DNA of 63,356 nt from an uncultured Collinsella sp. (GTDB taxonomy: Bacteria; Actinomycetota; Coriobacteriia; Coriobacteriales; Coriobacteriaceae). Under the pieces are notes generated by a model. That model did no database searches. It was not told the DNA's origin and saw only the letters and a program-made list of their open reading frames with translations. The stretch lies in the NCBI GenBank assembly GCA_900541025.1, contig UQIL01000012.1, forward strand, positions 1 to 63,356, in the 5' to 3' direction. Position numbers and translations under genes: made by a program. Below, piece by piece: positions 30,818-39,588 of this stretch. Each line of letters opens with the position of its first letter. Position 1 is the stretch's first letter.

Positions 30818-32245
30818 ATGGCCGAGGTTTGGCGCTTCTTTGCGCATGAGGACGATTTTGCCGATATAGACGAGGCAGGCGCGTGCGAGCGCTTGGGCCG
30901 CGTTCTGTCGTTTCCGACCGTCTCGAGCATGGATGCCGAGGCGGTGGACTGGCAACCTTTCGACGACCTGCGCGCCTATATGCAGCAGGCCTGGCCGTAC
31001 GTATTTGCGGCGGGCGAGGTCGAGCTTATCGACCATTCGCTGCTCGTGACGCTTGCCGGCACCGACCCCGCCCTCAAGCCGGTTATGCTCATGGGCCACA
31101 TGGACGTGGTTCCCGTGGTGCCGGGCACCGAGACGGACTGGACGCACGATCCCTTTAGCGGGCACGTGGACGACGCCTATATTTGGGGTCGCGGCGCCAT
31201 CGATATGAAAGACCAGGTTGCGGGCATCCTGGAGGCCGTTGAGTATGTGCTGACGCACGGCTGGCAACACGAGCGAACCCTGCTGCTGGCCTTTGGCCAG
31301 GATGAGGAGACCACGCAGTGCGGCGCGGGTGCCATTGGTCGTGCGCTCGAGGAGCGTGGCGTAGAGCTTGAGTACCTGATCGACGAGGGCGACTATCGTA
31401 TCGTTGCGGCTGCCGAGTACAGCGCAGGTGCGGGTTGGCTTATGCATGCCGATCTTGCCGAGAAGGGCTATGCCGATATCGTGCTCAAGACGAAGAGCGA
31501 AGGCGGGCATTCTTCCAACCCTTACGGTGGCACGTCGCTCGAAGTGCTCAGCCGCGCTATTACCGCGATTTGCGATATCGAGTGGCCGGCGCGTGTGACC
31601 GATCTGCTTGCCGCGCAGCTCGTCGAGCTGGGGCTTTATACCGCAGACGAGATTGCTGCCAGCAAGGATGCCATCGTGCGCGACTGCCTCGCCAGCAAAA
31701 AGCTGTACCCGCTTGTGACCACCACCTGCGCGCCCACGCAAATCGAGGGCGGCAGCACCGGTGCCAACGTAATGCCGCAGGATATGTGGGCCAATATCAA
31801 CTTCCGCATGCTCGAGGGTACGGGCGTGGCCGATGTCGTGGCCTGCTGCCGCGAAGCCGTTGTCACCGCTGGGCTCGCTGGCCGAGTCGAGGTCGAGCTG
31901 GGCCCCGGCAGCTCCGAGCCCTCGCCGTCCCCGCGCGTGGGCGGTCCGGGGCTCGAGACCGTCCGCGCCATCGCCGCCCGCTATTTCCGTGATCCCAGGG
32001 GGATGGAGGAAAACGGATCGTCTGCGGTGGGCCAAGAGCCGATGAGCATTGTGCCCTCGACCGTGATTGGTGCAACCGATGCCGCCAACTACCAGCGCAT
32101 TTGCCACGAGTGCATCCGCTTCTCCGCCTTTGTGGTCGACGATGACGAATGCGACCGCGGCGTCCACGGCACCAACGAGCGCATCACCCGTCGCGCCTAC
32201 CTCCAAGGCATCCGCTTCCTCATCGCCCTGCTCCACACGCTCTAG
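30818..32245 (+). CDS. M20-family metallopeptidase (carboxypeptidase/deacylase)
   Basis: A 475-residue zinc hydrolase of the M20/M25/M40 family. Metal ligands and catalytic residues are all present: VMLMGHMDVVPVVPG (His, Asp) near residue 92, WGRGAIDMKDQ (Asp), FGQDEETTQCGAGA (Glu pair) near 165, and a late His in RGVHGTNERI. The family includes carboxypeptidases and dipeptidases that cut amino acids from peptides or acyl groups from amino acids. A dimerisation domain sits in the middle (KSEGGHSSNPYGGTSLEVL). ATG 30818 follows GAAAGGATGTC. It lies 72 bases after the amino acid ABC ATPase gene, which fits peptide-derived amino acid use. Confidence 0.85.
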   Translation: MAEVWRFFAHEDDFADIDEAGACERLGRVLSFPTVSSMDAEAVDWQPFDDLRAYMQQAWPYVFAAGEVELIDHSLLVTLAGTDPALKPVMLMGHMDVVPVVPGTETDWTHDPFSGHVDDAYIWGRGAIDMKDQVAGILEAVEYVLTHGWQHERTLLLAFGQDEETTQCGAGAIGRALEERGVELEYLIDEGDYRIVAAAEYSAGAGWLMHADLAEKGYADIVLKTKSEGGHSSNPYGGTSLEVLSRAITAICDIEWPARVTDLLAAQLVELGLYTADEIAASKDAIVRDCLASKKLYPLVTTTCAPTQIEGGSTGANVMPQDMWANINFRMLEGTGVADVVACCREAVVTAGLAGRVEVELGPGSSEPSPSPRVGGPGLETVRAIAARYFRDPRGMEENGSSAVGQEPMSIVPSTVIGATDAANYQRICHECIRFSAFVVDDDECDRGVHGTNERITRRAYLQGIRFLIALLHTL

Positions 32246-32419
32246 AATGCGACAAGGGGACTGAGCCGATTTCATCGGTAATGAGACAAAAATTGTTATA
32301 GAAAAAGACTAAGATATCTTAAGAGACATATGCTGGGGTTGGTATTCCTTGAACGACTGCGGGCATGTGCCAGACTGCCTCGGCCCCCGGGGAGCACCCG
32401 GGCAGGTCGCCGTGTGACT

Positions 32420-32427
32420 GGGGAGGA
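32420..32427 (+). promoter_or_regulatory. Strong Shine-Dalgarno GGGGAGGA of the adhesin leader frame
   Basis: GGGGAGGA lies 4 bases before ATG 32432 and is one of the best ribosome binding sites in the window. The ATG at 32541, where the annotated adhesin frame would otherwise start, has no comparable site. This argues that translation begins at 32432. Confidence 0.75.
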
Positions 32428-32431
32428 AATT

Positions 32432-32512
32432 ATGCAGGAGCTCAGAGAGACGACGTCTCGACTCGTGAATATTGCTACCGGGGGGGTGTCTAAGCAGGGA
32501 ACTTCCTGGTGA
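32432..32512 (+). CDS. Adhesin leader reading frame ending after the G7 tract (OFF-state product)
   Basis: The frame from ATG 32432 encodes MQELRETTSRLVNIATGG and then, with seven Gs in the tract, VSKQGTSW and a TGA at 32510-32512, a 26-residue peptide of no recognised function. If the tract loses one G, or gains two, the same start reads on through CLSRELPGEHRPRERWSV into the adhesin's signal peptide with no stop. So this is most likely the true N-terminus of the adhesin gene in its switched-off state, not an independent gene. Base composition resembles the adhesin. Confidence 0.7.
   Translation: MQELRETTSRLVNIATGGVSKQGTSW
32480..32486 (+). repeat. Poly-G (G7) tract, candidate phase-variation switch
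   Basis: Seven consecutive Gs follow ACC within the leader frame. The distance from ATG 32432 to the adhesin codons is 109 bases, one more than a multiple of three, so removing one G (or adding two) brings both into one frame. Homopolymeric G tracts change length by replication slippage, and bifidobacterial pilus genes are known to switch this way. Confidence 0.75.
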
Positions 32513-32540
32513 ACACCGGCCGCGCGAGCGGTGGTCCGTC

Positions 32541-35500
32541 ATGTCTTATGGCCGCCGTCGTGGGCTGCGCCCGGTTTCGCCATATGCGATTGTTCTGGCC
32601 CTCGCCGTCGCGCTGACGGCGAGCTTCTTCCTGCCGCTTCGTGCCGAGGCGGCGATCTCCGACCACACGGTTCCGACGACCTCGCCCTCGGGGACGACGA
32701 TCAACCTGTTTGATTACTGGGTGAATCCCGATGACCATCTGTCGGTTTCCGGCAGCGGCGGCGTCAACGCAGGCCACAAGTTCCAGTTTAACGACGGCAA
32801 GGGTGATGGGCCGCTCAACCAATGGACGGGCGGCACGAGCCCGCGGCCCGGCATCGTCAACAACACGCTTTCAGACGGCTACCCGAAGCTTTCCGAAGCC
32901 TTGGGCGACGAGTCCCTCCGCTACCTGTTCGATTCCTCTGCCCAGACCGGCAAGACGTCCCATTTTGGCGTGACGGGCCTCCTCAAGGTTCAGGGCGGCT
33001 ACTACGTCTATGACAGCTCCGAAAACTACGCAGCCTACAACGCTGACAAGAATGCCTTCGACATCTATGGCACCTGGGGCATTGACAAAGTGGGCGATTC
33101 GTCCCGCCAGGGTCAGTTCTTCCCGTTCGACGCGGCAGACAAGGTGTTCAAAGAGGAAAACGGCCAGCTCGTCCAAACCGGCATCAAGGCAGACAACACC
33201 GGTGATTCGCGCTACAACGGCGGCAAACCCGTCAACCACCACTTCGGTCTCTCAATGTCCACGCGATTCGTGCAGCCCAAGGGCGGCCTGACGAACAATA
33301 ATAATGACATGACCTTCGAGTTCGCCGGCGATGATGACGTCTGGGTGTTCATCGATGATGTCCTCGTGGGTGATATCGGCGGTATTCACAACCGCGCGAG
33401 TCTGAGCATCAACTTTCATACGGGCGACATTAAGGTAAACGACAATTACAACGGCACGCTGAAGAGCAAGTACCAGGAGGCGGGCAAGGCCGGCGACACG
33501 AGCTGGAAAGGCAAGACCTTCGCCGACGACACCAACCACACCCTCAAGTTCTTCTACCTGGAGCGCGGCGCCACCGACTCCAACATGGAGCTCAAGTTCA
33601 ACCTCGTGACGGTGCCCGAGTCCGACATCATCAAGTTCGACCAGGACGGCAAGTTCGTACAGGGTGCCGAGTTCGCGCTGTACAAAACAGACGGGAACTT
33701 TACAGATACGACCAATAACGAGAACGCGCTTCTCGGATCCGGCACCACGGACGAGGCCGGCCACCTAACGCTCACGAACAAAGTTGACAACGGCGTCATC
33801 AACTTCGACGATCTCTACAACAAGGGTCACGACAACAAGTACTACCTCCTGAAGGAGACGCGCGTACCCAAGGGATACCGCTCGAGTCTCGCGGCGACGG
33901 GTGGTAGCATGCAGCTCGAGTACGTGCCCGCGAGCGCTGAGAACGGCGCGGGCGGCGTCATCATCAACCGCGGCGGTATGGACGCGGACAGCGCCGTGTG
34001 GCAGACGGGTGCGTTCGCCGGCGCGAAGGAGACCATCACCGCGCCGTCGACCGTGTACAAGGCGGACGATGACCAGACGATGTCCGACAAGACCGTCGGC
34101 CTGGACTCCGGCATACTGTTCGCCGTGGTGCTCAAGCGCGATAAAAGCGCAAGCACAGATATCAAAGATCAGAACAATTGGTACGCCGTGTCGGGCGACC
34201 CATCGACGGGAGCGGGATACACCCTCGCCAAGGAGCCGAGCAAAGCCGGCGCTATCGAGGCGGCGAAGAAGGACCTGCACGCCTTCACGCTCAACACGAG
34301 CGGCCAGTACCAGGTAGAGATTCCGTATCTGCCCGGTGACATCTCCAGCTACTACTACATGCTGAGCGGTGATGCCCGCAAGGATGCCGAGTACGCGGTG
34401 GCCATCTACCACACGACGGCAAGCTCTATCGCCAACGCGAATACGGACAACACGGTTCACGTGTTCAGCGATGACCTCCCCAGCGGCGAGAAGAATTTCC
34501 AGCGCCAGTTTGCCACGCGCTTGCTCGTCACGAACATCCAGAATCGCCTGTTCGTGCAGAAGACCGATACCGAGGGCAAGCCCGTTGACGGGGCGAAGTT
34601 CGGCCTGTACAAGGCCGATCAGGTGAAAATGGACGCGAACGGCAAGGTCATGCTCAATGGCGAGCAGACCCCCTTTGACACCCTGACGACGGGGTTGGTC
34701 GGCAACCCGGTTCCGCTCGAAGGTGCGGGCATATTCCCGAATACGAGCGACGGTAACAGGCCGCTCGTGAAGGGGACCTACTTCCTAAAGGAGGTCTCGG
34801 CGCCCAAGGGCTTCCTGCTTAACGACACGCTCACCAAGGTGATTGTGGACGATTACGGCGTCCATGCCGATGCTGGTACGGCCGATGACGGTGTTTCGAC
34901 GTTCGTGGGCCCGGGCGCGCTCATGAAGAGCCTGGGCCAGTTTGGCGCAGAGGGCGACATCGACAACACGCTCACGTGGATCAAGGGCCAGCGCCAGACG
35001 TCCGACGGGACGCTCGACGGCAACGACAACCTTTCCTGGAACAATGACGCCAAGGGCGGCGAGGATGAGGTGCACCTCAAGTACGGCGCCAACGGACGTG
35101 TCTACCAGTATGGGCCCACCGAGGAAGGCAAACCTTATCGCTTGGAGACCGAGACGGGCTGGATACGTATGGGCATCACGCAGGACGTGCCTGGTGACAC
35201 TAATGCGAAGGGCGCCCGTGCCAATCTGGACGACATGAATTTGAACGCCCTGTTCACAGGTGCCACCTGCGTGCGCGTGGCGAACGAACGCGAGGCGAGC
35301 CTCGAGGTGACGAAGAAGGTTGCCCTGCCCGATGGCCTGACGGGCAATAAGGACGCGGAGTTCACCTTCAAGTTCACCGTGCCCGAGGGGAAGACCTACA
35401 AGGCTGCAGTGTTCAAGAACGCTGGGGCCGGAAAGCAAGCCGGCGACGTGTTCGATTTGAAGAACGGCGACACCCATGCTATCAAGGCCGACGAGACGAT

Positions 35501-38500
35501 TCGCGTGTACGGTCTTGGCGAGGGCGACGAGTACGCGGTGCAGGAGCTGACCGGCGCAGACAAGATGCCCGCGGGCTATAAGCTGACCGGCCGCAAGCAG
35601 GGTACCACGAATCTGACCGGCGCAGGCGATAGTATCACCGGTGAGATCGAGAAGCAAAAACCCGACGGCACGTTGGCCGAAGCCAACAAGCTGGTGTTCA
35701 CAAACACCTACAAGGCGGAAGCTAGCGACGAACTGACCCCGCAGGTAACGAAGAAGGTCTCCGGTGTTGAGAGCACGGAGAAGGCGTTCTCGTTCACGCT
35801 GACCGCCACGGAAGAGACGCAGAAGCAGATCGATGATGATGACCTCAAAGTCTCGGATGCTCTGGCGGACAATGAGCATGCCGAGTCCAAGGCCACGAGT
35901 GGCAAGATCATCAAGGACAAGGGCCAGACGGTCGACTTCTCCGGCATGAAGTTCAACAAGGCCGGTACGTACACGTTCACGCTCACCGAGGCGCACGACG
36001 CCGACGACGACGCGGCGGCGGACGGCGTGCAGAACTCCGGCTGGACGATGGACGCCTCGACCTATACCGTCACGGTGAGGGTCGAGGATAAGAACGCCAA
36101 GCTGACTGTCACAGGCGTGACGGTGGAGAAGAGCGGCGATGACAAGCGCGAGACGCTTGAGGTCAAGAACGGCAAGGTGAACCTCGCCACCTTCAACAAC
36201 AGCTATGCTGCGAAGGGTTCCGTGACCCTGGCGGCGAAGAAGCAATTTACGGGCGGCACCCTTGAGAACCAGCAGTTCTCATTCCAGGTGAAGGAGGGCG
36301 ATAAGGTTGTCGCCGAAGAAAAGAACGATGCCAATGGCGACATCACCTTCCCGGCCATTGATTACACCGAGGCTGGTGAGCACGACTACGCCATCAAGGA
36401 GGTCGAAGGCACCGACCCGACTATCGTTTACGATGGCAAGACGGTGAAAGTGCACGTTAGCGTCACCGATAACAAGAACGGCACGCTGAGCGCGGCCGCC
36501 ACCTACGACGGCGAGAAGGCCGTGCCGACCTTCACCAACTCGAAGCCGACGACGGATGTTACCGTCGAGGCGACGAAGATCCTCACGGGCAAGGACCTGA
36601 CGGCCGACGCGTTTACCTTCGGCCTGTACGACCAGGCCGGCAACGAGGTCGCCAAGGGCACCAACGACCGGGGCGGCAAGGTCGAGCTGGCCGTCAAGAA
36701 CCTGAACCTGGGCGAGTACGACTACACGCTCAAGGAGGAGAAAGCCGGCCAGACCGTCGACGGCGTGGCCTACGACGCCAAGGAAGTCAAGGTCCACGTC
36801 AAGGTAGAGCAGAACCAGGGCGACAACAACAAGACGAAGGTGACCGTCACCTATGACGGTGCCGCTACGGCTCCCACCTTCAACAACACCTACGACGCAA
36901 AGGGTTCCGTAACCCTGACGGCGACCAAGACCATCAAGGTTGCGGACGGCTTCGACCACACGACGAAGCCCGCGGACGGCGAGTTCACCTTCGACCTGAA
37001 GGACGCTGCCGGCAACGTGCTCGACACCGCGAAGAACGATGCAAACGGCAAGGTCAGCTTCACGCGCGAGTTCCAGCTCTCCGACTTGGACGGCGCCGCG
37101 AGCAAGGACTTCACCTACACCATCGTGGAGCAGCCGGGCGCGGAGCCGGGCATGGTCTATGACAGCCATCCCCTCACCTATACGGTGACGGTCACGGACG
37201 GCGGGAACGGAGCACTGAATGCGAAGGCGATCGTGACGAGCGCATCCGGCTCGGATACCTTCACCAACACCTACCAGCCGGCCGCGACCGGCCTGGCCTT
37301 CGGTGCGCAGAAGAGCTATGTGAAGAAGGACGACAACACGCCGATCGTCCCCAAGTGCGGCGAGTTCACCTTCGATGTGTACGAGGGCAACCTGACGGCT
37401 GAGCAGCTTGCCGGGGCCAAGCCCGTCCGGACCGCGACCAACGGCGCGGACGGAAGTGTTAACTTCGACGCCTTCTCCTACGCGAAGCCGGGCACGCACG
37501 AGTACACCATCGTGGAGCGGAAGGGTGATCTGGCCTACGTGACCTACGACGCCGCGGTGCACCATGCCGTGGTGACGGTTGCGGACAATGCCGGCACGCT
37601 GCAGGCGAGCGTCGCCTACGACGGCGCGAATGTCACGAAGCCCAGCTTCACCAACACCTATGAGGCACAGGCGACGGACTCCGGCGCGATCGCCCTCACC
37701 AAGAGCGTTGACGTGCACGACGGCGGCTATCAGCTAAAGGCGGGAGACTTCGCCTTCGAGCTGGTGGGGTCTGACGGCTCGGTGATCCAGACCCAGAAGA
37801 ACGATGCGCACGGCAAGGTTGCCTTCGACAAGCTGACCTTCGACCATGCGGGCACCTTTACCTACACGGTCCGCGAGGTGCAGCCGACGGGGGACGCGCC
37901 GGGCGTGCCGGGCGTGACCTACACCGGCAAGACGTACACCCTGACCTACGTGGTGAAGGACAACAACGACGGCAAGCTGGTGGTAGAGAACTCCACGGTG
38001 AAGCCGAGCGAGGGCACCGAGAACGGCGTCACCCCCAACACCATGACGTTTGCGAACAGCTACCAGCCGGGCGCGACCTCCTACCAGATCTCCGGCACCA
38101 AGGTGCTTGAGAATACCGATTCGGCCACCATGCGGACGCCCGCCGATGGCGAGTTCACGTTCGCGCTGATTGACGTGGCCACCGGGCAGGAGATCGACCG
38201 GACCACGAACGTGGGTAACGCGTTTACCTTCAAGGCCATCTCGTACACCGCGACTGGTTCGTATGCGTACCAGGTGAAGGAGGTTGCGGGCCAAGATGGC
38301 ACCATCACTTACAGCGATGCGGTGTTGGATGTGACGGTGAGTGCGACCGACGACGGCAGCGGCCAGCTGACCGCGACGGCGAACAAGACGGCCGCGGATC
38401 TGACCTTCACCAACACCTACACGCCGACGGCAACGACGGCGACGATTACCGGAACGAAGGCCCTGACCGGCCGCGACCTGGCCGAGGGTGAGTTCTCCTT

Positions 38501-39314
38501 CGACCTGAAGGACGCCGACGGTAACGTGGTGCAGACGGTGCAGAACGGCGCCGACGGCACGTTCGGCTTCGCACCGCTGCAGCTGGACAAGGTGGGGACG
38601 TACGTCTACACCGTGTCCGAGCGGGCAGGGGCGACGGCGAACGGCGTCACCTACGACACGACGGTCTTTACCGCGACGGTGACGGTGACGGAGAATGCGG
38701 AGACGCACGCGCTGGAGACGCAGGTTGCCTACAGCAAGGGCGGCAAGGCTGCGGATGCGGTGGCATTCAGCAACAGCTACGCGCCGGCCGCGACTGAGGT
38801 GAAGCTGGGGGCCTCCAAGGTGCTGAGCGGCAAGGACCTAAAGGAAGGGCAGTTCTCCTTCCAGCTGAAGGATGCCGATGGCAAAGTGCTGCAGACCGCC
38901 AAGAACGCGGCAGGCGGCACGGTGGGCTTCGAGGCGATCTCGTACGACAAGCCCGGGACATACACCTACAGCATCTCCGAGGTGGACGACGGTCAGAAGA
39001 ACGTGACGTACGACGCGGCCGAGCACCAGGTAACGGTGATGGTGACGGACGACGGCGCGGGCCATCTGGTGGCGACGGTAACCTATGACGGTGACGTGGC
39101 GCCGGTGTTCAAGAACACGTACACGCCGCCGACCACCCCGCCGGTCAACCCGCCGACGGAGCCGCCCACCAACCCACCGGTGTCGAAGGAGGAGAAGCCG
39201 GGTCTGCCGAACATGGGCGATACCAGCTTGTCGCCGATGGCCCTGGGTGGCATCGCGGGCGGCGCAGTGGTGCTGATCGCCACAGGTGTGATCCTGCGGC
39301 GCCGGAACCGGTAG
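32541..39314 (+). CDS. Giant cell-wall-anchored adhesin: fibro-slime domain, SpaA-like domains and about nine isopeptide pilin repeats
   Basis: From ATG 32541 the protein has 2257 residues. A signal peptide (1-38, GRRRG then a hydrophobic core, ending AEAA) leads into a region with a fibro-slime/PA14-like motif (FEFAGDDDVWVFIDDVLVGD, about 259). Two SpaA-like prealbumin folds follow (KFVQGAEFALYK about 361; DGAKFGLYKADQ about 670). From about residue 920 come one longer and nine roughly 115-residue Spy0128/FctA-type domains, each with an early Lys, a central Glu and a final FTNTY-like Asn that can form an isopeptide bond. A Pro-rich stalk (about 2196-2217) precedes the sorting signal LPNMG (2222-2226), a membrane helix and RRRNR. 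Native translation probably starts at 32432 and depends on the G tract; as sequenced it is out of frame. No sortase gene is present here. Confidence 0.85.
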   Translation: MSYGRRRGLRPVSPYAIVLALAVALTASFFLPLRAEAAISDHTVPTTSPSGTTINLFDYWVNPDDHLSVSGSGGVNAGHKFQFNDGKGDGPLNQWTGGTSPRPGIVNNTLSDGYPKLSEALGDESLRYLFDSSAQTGKTSHFGVTGLLKVQGGYYVYDSSENYAAYNADKNAFDIYGTWGIDKVGDSSRQGQFFPFDAADKVFKEENGQLVQTGIKADNTGDSRYNGGKPVNHHFGLSMSTRFVQPKGGLTNNNNDMTFEFAGDDDVWVFIDDVLVGDIGGIHNRASLSINFHTGDIKVNDNYNGTLKSKYQEAGKAGDTSWKGKTFADDTNHTLKFFYLERGATDSNMELKFNLVTVPESDIIKFDQDGKFVQGAEFALYKTDGNFTDTTNNENALLGSGTTDEAGHLTLTNKVDNGVINFDDLYNKGHDNKYYLLKETRVPKGYRSSLAATGGSMQLEYVPASAENGAGGVIINRGGMDADSAVWQTGAFAGAKETITAPSTVYKADDDQTMSDKTVGLDSGILFAVVLKRDKSASTDIKDQNNWYAVSGDPSTGAGYTLAKEPSKAGAIEAAKKDLHAFTLNTSGQYQVEIPYLPGDISSYYYMLSGDARKDAEYAVAIYHTTASSIANANTDNTVHVFSDDLPSGEKNFQRQFATRLLVTNIQNRLFVQKTDTEGKPVDGAKFGLYKADQVKMDANGKVMLNGEQTPFDTLTTGLVGNPVPLEGAGIFPNTSDGNRPLVKGTYFLKEVSAPKGFLLNDTLTKVIVDDYGVHADAGTADDGVSTFVGPGALMKSLGQFGAEGDIDNTLTWIKGQRQTSDGTLDGNDNLSWNNDAKGGEDEVHLKYGANGRVYQYGPTEEGKPYRLETETGWIRMGITQDVPGDTNAKGARANLDDMNLNALFTGATCVRVANEREASLEVTKKVALPDGLTGNKDAEFTFKFTVPEGKTYKAAVFKNAGAGKQAGDVFDLKNGDTHAIKADETIRVYGLGEGDEYAVQELTGADKMPAGYKLTGRKQGTTNLTGAGDSITGEIEKQKPDGTLAEANKLVFTNTYKAEASDELTPQVTKKVSGVESTEKAFSFTLTATEETQKQIDDDDLKVSDALADNEHAESKATSGKIIKDKGQTVDFSGMKFNKAGTYTFTLTEAHDADDDAAADGVQNSGWTMDASTYTVTVRVEDKNAKLTVTGVTVEKSGDDKRETLEVKNGKVNLATFNNSYAAKGSVTLAAKKQFTGGTLENQQFSFQVKEGDKVVAEEKNDANGDITFPAIDYTEAGEHDYAIKEVEGTDPTIVYDGKTVKVHVSVTDNKNGTLSAAATYDGEKAVPTFTNSKPTTDVTVEATKILTGKDLTADAFTFGLYDQAGNEVAKGTNDRGGKVELAVKNLNLGEYDYTLKEEKAGQTVDGVAYDAKEVKVHVKVEQNQGDNNKTKVTVTYDGAATAPTFNNTYDAKGSVTLTATKTIKVADGFDHTTKPADGEFTFDLKDAAGNVLDTAKNDANGKVSFTREFQLSDLDGAASKDFTYTIVEQPGAEPGMVYDSHPLTYTVTVTDGGNGALNAKAIVTSASGSDTFTNTYQPAATGLAFGAQKSYVKKDDNTPIVPKCGEFTFDVYEGNLTAEQLAGAKPVRTATNGADGSVNFDAFSYAKPGTHEYTIVERKGDLAYVTYDAAVHHAVVTVADNAGTLQASVAYDGANVTKPSFTNTYEAQATDSGAIALTKSVDVHDGGYQLKAGDFAFELVGSDGSVIQTQKNDAHGKVAFDKLTFDHAGTFTYTVREVQPTGDAPGVPGVTYTGKTYTLTYVVKDNNDGKLVVENSTVKPSEGTENGVTPNTMTFANSYQPGATSYQISGTKVLENTDSATMRTPADGEFTFALIDVATGQEIDRTTNVGNAFTFKAISYTATGSYAYQVKEVAGQDGTITYSDAVLDVTVSATDDGSGQLTATANKTAADLTFTNTYTPTATTATITGTKALTGRDLAEGEFSFDLKDADGNVVQTVQNGADGTFGFAPLQLDKVGTYVYTVSERAGATANGVTYDTTVFTATVTVTENAETHALETQVAYSKGGKAADAVAFSNSYAPAATEVKLGASKVLSGKDLKEGQFSFQLKDADGKVLQTAKNAAGGTVGFEAISYDKPGTYTYSISEVDDGQKNVTYDAAEHQVTVMVTDDGAGHLVATVTYDGDVAPVFKNTYTPPTTPPVNPPTEPPTNPPVSKEEKPGLPNMGDTSLSPMALGGIAGGAVVLIATGVILRRRNR

Positions 39315-39342
39315 CTGCGGCGGCCGAGAAGGGCTTTGATTG

Positions 39343-39381
39343 AGGGCGGGTGGTCGCAGGGCGCGGCCGCCCGCCCTTTTC
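39343..39381 (+). terminator. Intrinsic terminator of the adhesin gene
   Basis: A 15-bp GC-rich stem with two G-U pairs (39343-39357 with 39363-39377), a 5-base loop and TTTTC, 28 bases after the adhesin stop. Confidence 0.8.
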
Positions 39382-39460
39382 GGTGAAAGGCTATGTTAGC
39401 CCGCCGTTTGCACGCGATTATGATTCTGCAGCTCCTAAGCGCGCCGCGCCCTCTAGAAGT

Positions 39461-39588
39461 CCGGAAAAGCTGCACGAAGCGGCTATCTTGACCAGGAAAA
39501 GCTGCAAATCTAGGCCAAATACACCCGGAAAAGCTGCAAAAGTTGGTAAAATCCATCCTGAAAAGCTGCAAACAGCAGGTGAAGGATG
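39461..39588 (+). repeat. Four-unit 32-bp phased repeat array upstream of the second DUF4143 gene
   Basis: The core CCGGAAAAGCTGCA (with one change in units 2 and 4) starts at 39461, 39493, 39525 and 39557, exactly 32 bases apart each time. The 18 bases after each core differ, apart from an A-rich start in units 2 to 4. The fourth unit ends at the ATPase start codon. The spacing is about three helical turns, and the layout copies the 33-bp array before the first DUF4143 gene, with a different core. Confidence 0.8.

Larger units (their letters stand above)
32246..32540 (+). promoter_or_regulatory. Leader region of the giant adhesin gene
   Basis: About 295 bases. It begins with a fragment of the GCGACAAAGGGG repeat, then an AT-rich stretch (32280-32330) likely to hold the promoter (TTGTTA 32292-32297 and TATCTT about 16 bases on is one candidate). 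A GC-rich potential hairpin follows (32380-32405). It ends with a strong Shine-Dalgarno, a short reading frame and a G7 tract described separately. Confidence 0.45.

Noticed and set aside
29768..32275. 835-codon open frame on the - strand
   Set aside because: It lies antisense to the permease, ABC ATPase and M20 genes, which have clear families. It is a high-GC shadow with no recognised domain or ribosome binding site.
34785..38708. Large - strand frames opposite the adhesin (about 480, 480 and 320 codons)
   Set aside because: They mirror the repeat structure of the adhesin and have no signals of their own.
23019..39588. CRISPR array
   Set aside because: The 32- and 33-bp periodic repeats look superficially CRISPR-like, but cores are only 14-17 bases, gaps 16-18 bases, there are three or four units, and no cas gene is present.
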